A program made the translations under genes and the position numbers. Shown here piece after piece: positions 1 to 6,239 of a stretch of DNA of 6,970 bases; position 1 is the stretch's first letter, and each line of letters begins with the position of its first letter. Where the stretch lies: contig CABRGJ010000044.1 of the NCBI GenBank assembly GCA_902470405.1, positions 1 to 6,970 of the forward strand, given 5' to 3'. This DNA is from an uncultured Eggerthella sp. (GTDB lineage Bacteria > Actinomycetota > Coriobacteriia > Coriobacteriales > Eggerthellaceae). The notes under the pieces were generated by a model. It was not told the DNA's origin. It ran no database searches and saw only the letters and a program-made list of their open reading frames with translations.

Positions 1-1
1 A

Positions 2-790
2 GACCGACGAGATGAAGACCGACGGCACGCCTTCGGGCAGGTGGCCGCGTATCTGGACGAGGCGGGCGTGAACTCGCTTCTGATCGGCGATTCGCTGGGT
101 AACGTGATCTTAGGCTACGAAGATACGCTTTCGGTGACCATGGAAGATATGATCCACCACACGCGTCCAGTGGCGCGCGGTGCGAAGAATGCGCTCGTCA
201 TCGCAGACATGCCGTTCATGTCTTATCAAGCATCGGTCTATGATGCGGTCACGAATGCAGGACGCCTCATGAAGGAAGGGCGCGCGAATGCGGTGAAGCT
301 GGAAGGCGGCGCGGCGGTATGCGAACAGATCCGTGCGATCGTAGATGCAGGCATTCCCGTGTGCGCACACCTCGGCCTTACGCCTCAGTCGATCAATGCA
401 TTCGGAGGACACAAGGTTCAAGGTAAATCCGCCGAGGCTGCGCGTGAGATCCTCGAAGACGCCAAACGCATCGAAGAAGCAGGTGCGTTCGCTGTCGTGC
501 TCGAGTGCATCCCGGCTGACCTCGCGCGCAAGATCTCCGAGACCATCTCCATCCCTACCATCGGCATTGGCGCGGGTCCTGGCTGCGATGGTCAGGTGCT
601 CGTCTATCAGGATATGCTCGCGCTGTTCTCCGATTTCAAGCCGAAGTTCGTAAAGGGATTTGCCAACATCGGCGAACAGATGACCCAGGCATTCAAGGAT
701 TATGACGCAGAAGTGAAGGAAGGCATCTTCCCCGCTCCCGAGCATTGCTTCAAGGATGTGGGCGAAGAGGTACTCGACAAACTGTATTAA
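2..790 (+). CDS. panB: 3-methyl-2-oxobutanoate hydroxymethyltransferase (ketopantoate hydroxymethyltransferase), 5' partial
   Basis: PanB transfers a hydroxymethyl group from 5,10-methylene-tetrahydrofolate to 2-oxoisovalerate, giving ketopantoate, the first committed step of cytosolic pantothenate synthesis. Counting from the GTG at 41, the family motifs appear in order: GDSLG (about 16-20, metal-binding Asp17), MIHHT (37-41), ADMPFMSY (55-62, second metal-binding Asp56), KLEGG (86-90), HLGLTPQS (110-117), LECIP (154-158, with the presumed catalytic Glu155) and IGIGAG (174-179). The frame is open to the window edge, so the gene is incomplete. About 25 N-terminal residues, including the usual TAYDY strand, should lie upstream. 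The first 13 codons (2-40) do not read as that strand, and the GTG at 41 has no convincing Shine-Dalgarno, so I do not accept it as the start. It ends 38 bases before panC and is the first visible gene of a panBCD operon. Identity is certain; only the 5' end is in doubt. Confidence 0.95.
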   Translation, partial: DRRDEDRRHAFGQVAAYLDEAGVNSLLIGDSLGNVILGYEDTLSVTMEDMIHHTRPVARGAKNALVIADMPFMSYQASVYDAVTNAGRLMKEGRANAVKLEGGAAVCEQIRAIVDAGIPVCAHLGLTPQSINAFGGHKVQGKSAEAAREILEDAKRIEEAGAFAVVLECIPADLARKISETISIPTIGIGAGPGCDGQVLVYQDMLALFSDFKPKFVKGFANIGEQMTQAFKDYDAEVKEGIFPAPEHCFKDVGEEVLDKLY

Positions 791-828
791 TACGGAGAAA
801 AGGTTAATACGTAGAGAAGGAAGATCAC

Positions 829-1677
829 ATGGAGATCATCACTACCGTTTCTGAGATGAAAGCTCGCGTGAGCGAGTGGAAGGCGCAGGGCCTGACGATC
901 GGGCTCACGCCCACCATGGGCGCACTGCACGAGGGCCATATGTCCCTGATGGAGGCTGCCCGCAAAGATTGCGACCGCGTTGTTGCGAGCGTGTTCGTCA
1001 ATCCGCTGCAGTTCGGTCCTGACGAGGATTACGATAACTACCCGCGCGATCTTGAGCGCGATGCAGGGATCGCTGAATCTAAAGGCGTTGACGTGGTGTT
1101 CCACCCGAGCGTCGAGGAGATGTATCCCGAGAACTACAACACCTACGTAGTGATGGAGACGCTCACCGATACGCTTTGCGGTGCAAGCCGTCCCGGGCAT
1201 TTCCGTGGGGTGTGCACCGTCGTGAACAAGCTGTTCAACATCGTGCAACCTGACAAGGCCTTCTTCGGTCAGAAGGATGCACAGCAACTCGCCATCATCA
1301 TGCGCATGGTGGCAGATCTGAACATGAACCTTGAGGTAGTAGGCTGCCCGATCGTTCGCGAGGACGATGGCCTGGCGAAGAGCAGCCGCAATACCTACCT
1401 TTCTGCCGAGGAGCGCACCGCAGCACTATGCCTTTCACGTGCGATCTTCAAGGCAAAAGAGATGATCGAGGGTGGTGAGCGCGATTCCGCTACCATCGCG
1501 AAAGCAGTAACGGACACTATCGAAGAAGAGCCGCTTGCCAGAATCGATTATGTAGAGGTCGTGAATCTTGGTAATATGCAGCCCGTTGAAACATTGCCCG
1601 AGCGTGGACTTGTCGCCATTGCGGTGTATATTGGTTCAACACGTTTGATCGATAACTATTTGTACGATTTCGAGTAG
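829..1677 (+). CDS. panC: Pantothenate synthetase (pantoate--beta-alanine ligase)
   Basis: PanC condenses pantoate with beta-alanine in the cytosol, using ATP through a pantoyl-adenylate intermediate, to form pantothenate. The 282-residue product has the normal family length. Diagnostic motifs are all present: the nucleotidyltransferase HIGH-type motif TPTMGALHEGH (27-37), FVNPLQF (56-62), RPGHFRGV (121-128), FGQKDAQQ (146-153), the KMSKS-like segment within REDDGLAKSSRNTYLS (177-192), and the C-terminal GSTRLIDN. The ATG at 829 is preceded by a purine-rich Shine-Dalgarno-like AGAAGGAAG at 815-823, and the residues right after the start match the usual short N-terminal strand of PanC, so this start is well supported. 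It lies 38 bases after panB and 25 bases before panD, consistent with one transcript. Its two substrates derive from the products of its neighbours: PanB supplies ketopantoate (after reduction) and PanD supplies beta-alanine. Confidence 0.97.
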   Translation: MEIITTVSEMKARVSEWKAQGLTIGLTPTMGALHEGHMSLMEAARKDCDRVVASVFVNPLQFGPDEDYDNYPRDLERDAGIAESKGVDVVFHPSVEEMYPENYNTYVVMETLTDTLCGASRPGHFRGVCTVVNKLFNIVQPDKAFFGQKDAQQLAIIMRMVADLNMNLEVVGCPIVREDDGLAKSSRNTYLSAEERTAALCLSRAIFKAKEMIEGGERDSATIAKAVTDTIEEEPLARIDYVEVVNLGNMQPVETLPERGLVAIAVYIGSTRLIDNYLYDFE

Positions 1678-1702
1678 GGATTAGGCGAAAGGTACCGAAA
1701 CA

Positions 1703-2101
1703 ATGTTGCTCAATGTCTTGAAGGGCAAGATCCACCGCGCAACCGTAACTCAGGCCGAACTCGACTATGTGGGTTCGATCACCATCGATTCTGACTTGAT
1801 GGAAGCCGCGGGCATCATGGAGTACGAACTGGTAACCATCTCCGACTGCAACAATGGCAATCGCTTGGAGACCTATGTTATCGCAGGTGAGCCGGGAAGC
1901 GGCGTAATCTGCCTGAATGGTGCGGCGGCACATCTCGTGACCGTAGGCGACAAGGTCATCATCATGAACTATTGCCAGATGACCCCTGAAGAATTCAAGG
2001 ATCCTGCGAATGCTCCGCATGTCGTGTTTGTGGACGACGACAACAAGATCAGCCGTCTGACACGCTACGAAAAGCACGGCAAGCTTGAGGATATGCAGTA
2101 A
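1703..2101 (+). CDS. panD: Aspartate 1-decarboxylase proenzyme
   Basis: PanD decarboxylates L-aspartate to beta-alanine for pantothenate synthesis. It is a pyruvoyl enzyme made as a proenzyme that self-cleaves between Gly and Ser. The 132-residue product shows the processing site in YVGSIT, with Gly24-Ser25 exactly where the family has it. The active-site residues Lys9, Arg54, Thr57 and Tyr58 can be read in KGKIHRA and NNGNRLETY, followed by the conserved [14 protein letters not shown] loop (about 65-78). The N-terminal sequence [20 protein letters not shown] matches the usual start, and the ATG has a GAAAGG element at 1687-1692, ten bases upstream. Cleavage should give a beta chain of 24 residues and an alpha chain of 108 residues beginning with the pyruvoyl group. 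It is the last gene of the operon, followed directly by a strong terminator. No PanM-type maturation factor is present in the window; such factors are known mainly from enteric bacteria. Confidence 0.97.
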   Translation: MLLNVLKGKIHRATVTQAELDYVGSITIDSDLMEAAGIMEYELVTISDCNNGNRLETYVIAGEPGSGVICLNGAAAHLVTVGDKVIIMNYCQMTPEEFKDPANAPHVVFVDDDNKISRLTRYEKHGKLEDMQ

Positions 2102-2113
2102 CCACCATCAAAC

Positions 2114-2145
2114 AAAGGCCAGCAAAATCGCTGGCCTTTTTCTTT
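2114..2145 (+). terminator. Intrinsic terminator of panBCD, probably bidirectional
   Basis: A perfect 10-bp stem AAAGGCCAGC (2114-2123) pairs with GCTGGCCTTT (2130-2139) around a 6-base loop, followed by a T-rich run to 2145. It begins 12 bases after the panD stop. Read on the minus strand, the same hairpin is followed by TTTGTTTG, so it can also stop transcription arriving from the convergent pyrophosphatase gene. Confidence 0.92.
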
Positions 2146-2290
2146 GCGCTAGATTTACGTTCTTATGTGCAAATAGGGCGATCTGATATCAAATGACGCA
2201 AAGAACAGAGTTGCGGCCTGCATGCTTCCTGCACCCCTATCCCCTACGACACAAAGGGTGCGTGAGCAGCCAGACCCAGGGAGCAAGACT

Positions 2291-2307
2291 GTAAGCAGAG
2301 CGCTTAC
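2291..2307 (-). repeat. Small inverted repeat overlapping the pyrophosphatase stop codon
   Basis: GTAAGC (2291-2296) and GCTTAC (2302-2307) form a 6-bp stem with a 5-base loop. The stop codon of the minus-strand pyrophosphatase gene lies inside one arm. No T-run follows on the minus strand, so it is not a convincing terminator by itself. It may be a 3'-end structure that stabilises the mRNA, or chance. Confidence 0.35.
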
Positions 2308-3677
2308 GACTCAAGAAGCGGAGCTGCGACTTGCTTCTTACGTGAGAGAATACCGGGTACCCAAACGCTCTTGGACGAATCGATGCCAAAAACGCGGTCG
2401 ATGTGACCGTGAAGCCCCTCGACGATGAACATACTGCCTTCTTCGAAGATATCCGTAACCAAGAGCAGTACATACGCATAATCGTTCTTTTCTCGCAGAT
2501 CGGCAAGGAACTTGCGGATCTCATCCTCGCGCTGCATGACCACGTCGAGCGTGACCGTTTCGTGCTGCGCGATGAGGATGGTATCGTCCCCTACCACGAA
2601 TTCCTTCGAGTCTGCCGTGACCAGCTTCTCGATCGGCAAATCTGCATCGCCGCCGCGATAGGAAAGGACCTTCATACCGAAATCCTTCACTGGTGATCCG
2701 ACGATCGCTGCCAGCTGTTCGGCAACTTCTTCATCAACCGAAGTGGCAGTGGGTGATTTCAGGATGACCGTGTCGGTCATGATAGCCGAGAGCAGCACCG
2801 CAGCAATGCCCTTCGGGATCTCAACACCGTTCTCAGCGAACTCGAGCGCAACGATGGTGGCGGATGAGCCGACCGGCATGTTAAGGAAACGGATCGGATT
2901 CGAAGTTGATACATCGCCGATGCGATGATGATCGATGATCTCAACAACCTCTGCCTCATCGATGCCATTCGCTGCCTGGCTGCGTTCGTTATGATCGACC
3001 AGAATGACCTTGCGCTTCGGGCGCTTCGCAACATCGGTACGCGTAACGATGCCGATACAACGACCCTCGTCATCGAGCACAATGCCTTCGCGTAGTTCGC
3101 TAAGCAAGATAGACGTAGCCGAGTCCTTGAGCAGATCATCTTCATTCAGGAAGACCACATCGGTCTCGATCAGTTCCGTGACGGGTTGTGCCAGCGAAGA
3201 AACGAGGTCGTTCGCAGCGTTCTCGCGATCGCGCGCACTGTCGCATCCATCGCAGCAATCCATCGCGGAAACATAACGATTTGCGATCATGCGCAGCGAG
3301 ACAAGACCGAGATATTTACCATCCTTGTCGGTGACCACTACCGCGCGCTTGTTATGACGGCGCAGCAGACGGCCCGCGTCGAGCAACGTAGCGTCGTCTG
3401 TAAGACCGATGGGGTTTGGCGTCATGACATCTTGAATACGCGCGTGCACGTGATTGATGAGCACAGGCGCTTCGACGGAATACTCGTTCAGGATCGCTTC
3501 GCTTTCCTGCGGCAGCGGGCCGAGACGTGCGGGCAGGTACTCAAAGACCTCCGCTTCGGGATCCATCTCGAGCGTGCGCTTCATGAGTTCATTCTTCAGG
3601 TATGCATAACCAACCGCGGCAGCGATGGAGTCGTTATCGGGATTCTTGTGACCAACGATCAAAACGGGAGTTGACAT
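2304..3677 (-). CDS. ppaC: CBS-domain family II (Mn/Co-dependent) inorganic pyrophosphatase
   Basis: This cytosolic enzyme hydrolyses pyrophosphate to phosphate, pulling biosynthetic reactions forward. Its 457 residues exceed the roughly 310 of plain family II enzymes because a pair of CBS domains is inserted in the DHH catalytic domain. Metal-site motifs are seen in order: GHKNPDND (His10, Asp14, Asp16), LVDHNE (Asp228), IDHHRIGD (249-251 DHH), SAIMTDT (Asp302), then the DHHA2 part with C-terminal SRKKQ (445-449), which binds substrate. CBS1 spans about 80-136 and CBS2 about 163-216. No DRTGG domain lies between them, and the length is too short for one. In studied CBS-pyrophosphatases AMP and ADP inhibit while ATP or diadenosine polyphosphates activate; this is family knowledge applied here. 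The ATG at 3677 is preceded by AAGGAG (3682-3687) at 4 bases. The linker between the CBS domains carries CCDGCD (141-146), and the usual MLKAG segment reads VLSYRGG. The gene sits 239 bases downstream of pcrA on the same strand and converges with panD. Confidence 0.95.
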   Translation of the reverse strand: MSTPVLIVGHKNPDNDSIAAAVGYAYLKNELMKRTLEMDPEAEVFEYLPARLGPLPQESEAILNEYSVEAPVLINHVHARIQDVMTPNPIGLTDDATLLDAGRLLRRHNKRAVVVTDKDGKYLGLVSLRMIANRYVSAMDCCDGCDSARDRENAANDLVSSLAQPVTELIETDVVFLNEDDLLKDSATSILLSELREGIVLDDEGRCIGIVTRTDVAKRPKRKVILVDHNERSQAANGIDEAEVVEIIDHHRIGDVSTSNPIRFLNMPVGSSATIVALEFAENGVEIPKGIAAVLLSAIMTDTVILKSPTATSVDEEVAEQLAAIVGSPVKDFGMKVLSYRGGDADLPIEKLVTADSKEFVVGDDTILIAQHETVTLDVVMQREDEIRKFLADLREKNDYAYVLLLVTDIFEEGSMFIVEGLHGHIDRVFGIDSSKSVWVPGILSRKKQVAAPLLES

Positions 3678-3747
3678 GGTGCTCCTTCATCATAGAGGGA
3701 CTTATGCGCGAACGAGCAAGAAGATCTGCATGCACGCTCGCGTTGCT

Positions 3748-3753
3748 ATTGTA
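3748..3753 (-). promoter_or_regulatory. Possible -10 element for the pyrophosphatase gene
   Basis: Minus-strand TACAAT lies about 70 bases upstream of the pyrophosphatase start. It differs from TATAAT at one base, but no good -35 hexamer is found at 16-18 bases and there is no TG extension. It is recorded only because the 239-base gap after pcrA suggests a promoter somewhere here. Confidence 0.22.
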
Positions 3754-3801
3754 CCGCGGAACGATTCGTCGCGGGTGCGAAATGCGTGAGAAGACGGCCT
3801 A

Positions 3802-3831
3802 AGAATAGGATGTGCGATCCTGCTGATGCAA
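3802..3831 (-). promoter_or_regulatory. Possible promoter for the pyrophosphatase gene, inside the repeat region
   Basis: On the minus strand TTGCAT (3831-3826) and TATTCT (3807-3802) are separated by 18 bases, resembling a weak sigma-70-type -35/-10 pair. The gene starts about 125 bases further on. The -35-like hexamer overlaps the first copy of the TGATGC direct repeat, so a repeat-binding protein could act here. Matches are only partial (3 of 6 and 4 of 6). Confidence 0.22.
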
Positions 3832-3869
3832 TCGTGCGGTTGATGCAGTTGTACTGATGCGATCGCGCG
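3824..3869. repeat. Three imperfect direct repeats with core TGATGC
   Basis: TGATGC occurs at 3824, 3841 and 3855. The first and third copies match over 13 of 15 bases (TGATGCAATCGTGCG against TGATGCGATCGCGCG), and the middle copy keeps TGATGCA followed by a diverged tail. The third copy contains the palindrome GCGATCGC (3859-3866). The cluster lies in the non-coding gap between the end of pcrA and the start of the pyrophosphatase gene. It could be a protein-binding site or a decayed small repeat; function is unknown. Confidence 0.5.
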
Positions 3870-3916
3870 AAAACGCAATCCGTAGCGCCACAGGCAGCTC
3901 CTATGATGGGGGCTCA

Positions 3917-6238
3917 TTAGGAGATCTTTACGATGGGCGCGTAATCCTTGAGCAGCTTCTTCGTCTGACCATTACGCGCGAACTTCACGTGCAGCGTGTC
4001 GCCATCAACCTTGGTGATAGTGCCGCGACCAAAGACCTTGTGGTCGACCGTATCACCCTTCGAGAATGACATGGAGGCAGCAGCTTTCTTACCCACATTG
4101 CGCTGATTTCGCGGGCGCGATGCCGACGAACTCGACTGTCCGAATACGCGGCCGTCCCCTGCTTCTGTGCCTGAGCCAGCAATACCACGCCTGCTACCAC
4201 GCTTTTCCCAACCCGAGCCAGAAAAGCCTGACGAACCAACTCCGATTGCTTTGCGCAGATCGTTCGGGATCTCGCCGATGAAGCGCGAAACGGGGTTCGC
4301 ATTCGACTGACCGAAGATCTGACGCGTGAGCGCGCTCGTGAGATAGAGACGCTGACGGGCTCGCGTGATAGCAACATAAGCCAAACGCCGTTCCTCTTCG
4401 AGGCCCTGCGGGTCGAACGAAGAGTTGCTATGCGGGAAGAGCGATTCTTCCATGCCTGCCACAAAGACGCAATCGAACTCAAGACCTTTGGCGGAATGGA
4501 TGGTCATCATGGTGACCGCAGCGCCATCGTCGCTCATCGTATCCATGTCGGTACGCAGCGTGACCCATTCCGTGAAATCGGGAAGTGAATTCGCCTCGAA
4601 AACCTTCACGGGCGGTGTGTCGGAAGAGGACGTGTCCTCCCCTACCTTGGGCGCTTCATAGAGCGCGTCAGCATCTTCGTGCGTCTCGGTGTATTCATCC
4701 ACAACGCCGAAGAATTCCTGGATGTTCTCGATACGGCTCTGCGAATCCTCACCAGGATTGTTGCGGTAGGACTCGATGATGCCCGCCTTGTCGACGATCA
4801 TCTCGACCACCTTGCGCAATTCACCCGAATACGCCTGTGCTTCATGGATGATACCGACAAACTCGGCAAGTGCTTTGCGCGTACCGGGACGCAAACCTTC
4901 GTCGATCATGCAGAGCTCGGCAGCCTGCATGAACGTACACTGGTTCACTTCCGCAACAGTACGGATATGCTCGACCGTGGTATTGCCGATGCCGCGCTTA
5001 GGCACATTGATGATACGCTGGGCGGCCACATCGTTTGCGGGGTTCACGACCAGGTTCAGGTAGGCCATAACGTCACGAATCTCTGCTCGATCGAAGAAGC
5101 GCGTGCCTCCTACCAGGCGATACGGCACACCTGCACGCAACAGCATGTCTTCGAGCATGCGGCTCTGCGCATTCGTGCGGTAAAAGACCGCCATCTGATT
5201 GTACGAAAAGCCGTTGCCGTGCTGGTGTTCGATCTCGGCCGCGATCCAGCGACCTTCATCGCGCTCGTCAGAAGCGGTGAAGACCATGATCTTCTCGCCA
5301 TTGCCTTGCGAGGTGAAGAGCTTCTTTTGCTTGCGCATGAGATTGTTTTCGATGACAGCATTGGCCGCAGCGAGGATATTGCCCGTGGAGCGATAGTTCT
5401 CCTCGAGCTTCACAACGTGCGCTTCAGGATAATCCTTCTCGAAGTCGAGGATGTTCGAAAGGTCGGCGCCACGCCAGGAATAGATGGACTGATCGTCGTC
5501 GCCCACGACCATGATATTACGGTGCTTTGCGGCAAGCAGCTGTGTGAGCGTATACTGTGCATGATTCGTGTCCTGGTATTCGTCCACGAGCAGATAGCGG
5601 AAACGATCTTGATAGACCTCGAGCACCTCTTTGTGGTTCTTGAGCAGCAGATACGTATAGAGCAAAAGATCGTCGAAGTCGAAGGCGTTGAGTGCGCGCA
5701 AGCGTTCCTGCAAACGCGTGTAGACCTTGCCCACTACCTGTGCGGTGGGATCCTTGTAGCGATCCTCGAATACCTCGGGTACCACGAGCTCGTTCTTCGC
5801 CTTCGAAATACGGTTGCGAATCATGCTCTCGGGATAACGCTTAGGATCGATATTGAGCTCGGCCATGATCTGCTTCACAAGGCTCTTTGAGTCGCGATCG
5901 TCGTAGATGGTGAAGCCCTGTGAAAAGCCGAGGCGCTCGCAATCAGAACGCAGGATACGCACACACATACTATGGAACGTGGAGACCCACATGCCACGCA
6001 CGTATCCGCCGATGAGCTGACCAAGACGCTCGCGCATTTCAGCAGCTGCCTTGTTCGTGAACGTGATGGCCATGATCTGCCACGGGGCGACCCCGAGGTC
6101 TTCGACCAAGTGAGCGATGCGATGCGTAAGTACGCGGGTCTTGCCGCTGCCCGCGCCCGCTAGAACCAGAAGCGGTCCTTCTGTGCAAAGAACCGCTTCT
6201 CGTTGAGCTTCATTGAGGGTGTCGAGATCGATCGGCAT
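3917..6238 (-). CDS. pcrA: ATP-dependent DNA helicase PcrA/UvrD (superfamily 1A)
   Basis: PcrA is a 3'-5' helicase acting in nucleotide excision repair, replication-fork upkeep, plasmid rolling-circle replication and removal of stalled RNA polymerase or RecA filaments. With the ATG at 6238 the protein has 773 residues, close to the usual length. Motifs: Q-motif LNEAQREAV (8-16), Walker A AGAGSGKT (27-34), motif Ia TFTNKAAAEM (59-68), STFHSMC (86-92), Walker B DEYQDT (219-224), motif III QSIYSWRGA (250-258), motif V TIHSAKGLEFD (579-589) and motif VI VAITRAR (622-628). A Gly/Ser/Arg-rich linker (about 667-720) leads to a C-terminal Tudor-like module (about 727-773, KVFGRGTITKV), which contacts RNA polymerase in relatives. 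An in-frame ATG at 6298 would add 20 residues unlike the family and overlap the upstream gene, so 6238 is preferred. The start follows the DAHP synthase stop by one base, with only a weak AAGAAG as ribosome site, suggesting translational coupling. Confidence 0.97.
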   Translation of the reverse strand: MPIDLDTLNEAQREAVLCTEGPLLVLAGAGSGKTRVLTHRIAHLVEDLGVAPWQIMAITFTNKAAAEMRERLGQLIGGYVRGMWVSTFHSMCVRILRSDCERLGFSQGFTIYDDRDSKSLVKQIMAELNIDPKRYPESMIRNRISKAKNELVVPEVFEDRYKDPTAQVVGKVYTRLQERLRALNAFDFDDLLLYTYLLLKNHKEVLEVYQDRFRYLLVDEYQDTNHAQYTLTQLLAAKHRNIMVVGDDDQSIYSWRGADLSNILDFEKDYPEAHVVKLEENYRSTGNILAAANAVIENNLMRKQKKLFTSQGNGEKIMVFTASDERDEGRWIAAEIEHQHGNGFSYNQMAVFYRTNAQSRMLEDMLLRAGVPYRLVGGTRFFDRAEIRDVMAYLNLVVNPANDVAAQRIINVPKRGIGNTTVEHIRTVAEVNQCTFMQAAELCMIDEGLRPGTRKALAEFVGIIHEAQAYSGELRKVVEMIVDKAGIIESYRNNPGEDSQSRIENIQEFFGVVDEYTETHEDADALYEAPKVGEDTSSSDTPPVKVFEANSLPDFTEWVTLRTDMDTMSDDGAAVTMMTIHSAKGLEFDCVFVAGMEESLFPHSNSSFDPQGLEEERRLAYVAITRARQRLYLTSALTRQIFGQSNANPVSRFIGEIPNDLRKAIGVGSSGFSGSGWEKRGSRRGIAGSGTEAGDGRVFGQSSSSASRPRNQRNVGKKAAASMSFSKGDTVDHKVFGRGTITKVDGDTLHVKFARNGQTKKLLKDYAPIVKIS

Positions 6239-6239
6239 G

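Noticed and set aside
110..745. A 211-codon open frame antisense to panB
   Set aside because: The opposite strand encodes an unmistakable PanB with all motifs; the antisense product resembles no family and is a codon-bias shadow.
1517..2077. A 186-codon minus-strand open frame across the panC-panD junction
   Set aside because: It runs opposite two intact conserved genes and shows no motif; treated as a shadow.
2141..2204. TCTTTGCG (2141-2148) and CGCAAAGA (2197-2204) as an inverted repeat
   Set aside because: An 8-bp match with a 48-base loop, partly inside the terminator T-run, is readily explained by chance.
2222..2428. A 68-codon plus-strand open frame in the gap after panD
   Set aside because: Most of it runs antisense to the pyrophosphatase C-terminus, there is no ribosome site, and the composition is unremarkable.
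3859..3882. Possible terminator for pcrA from the GCG/CGC-rich stretch downstream of its stop
   Set aside because: Only 3-4 bp stems can be drawn and no T-run follows on the minus strand; no credible intrinsic terminator was found, so read-through into the pyrophosphatase gene is possible.
3702..3917. A 71-codon minus-strand open frame in the pcrA-pyrophosphatase gap
   Set aside because: It contains the repeat cluster, its product is low in recognisable features, and no clear Shine-Dalgarno precedes it. A real small protein cannot be excluded but is not supported.
4679..5890. A 403-codon open frame on the plus strand, antisense to pcrA
   Set aside because: It lies wholly inside the well-supported pcrA gene, its product shows no recognisable motif, and it lacks a good ribosome site. 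Long antisense open frames are expected opposite GC-rich coding sequence with biased codons.
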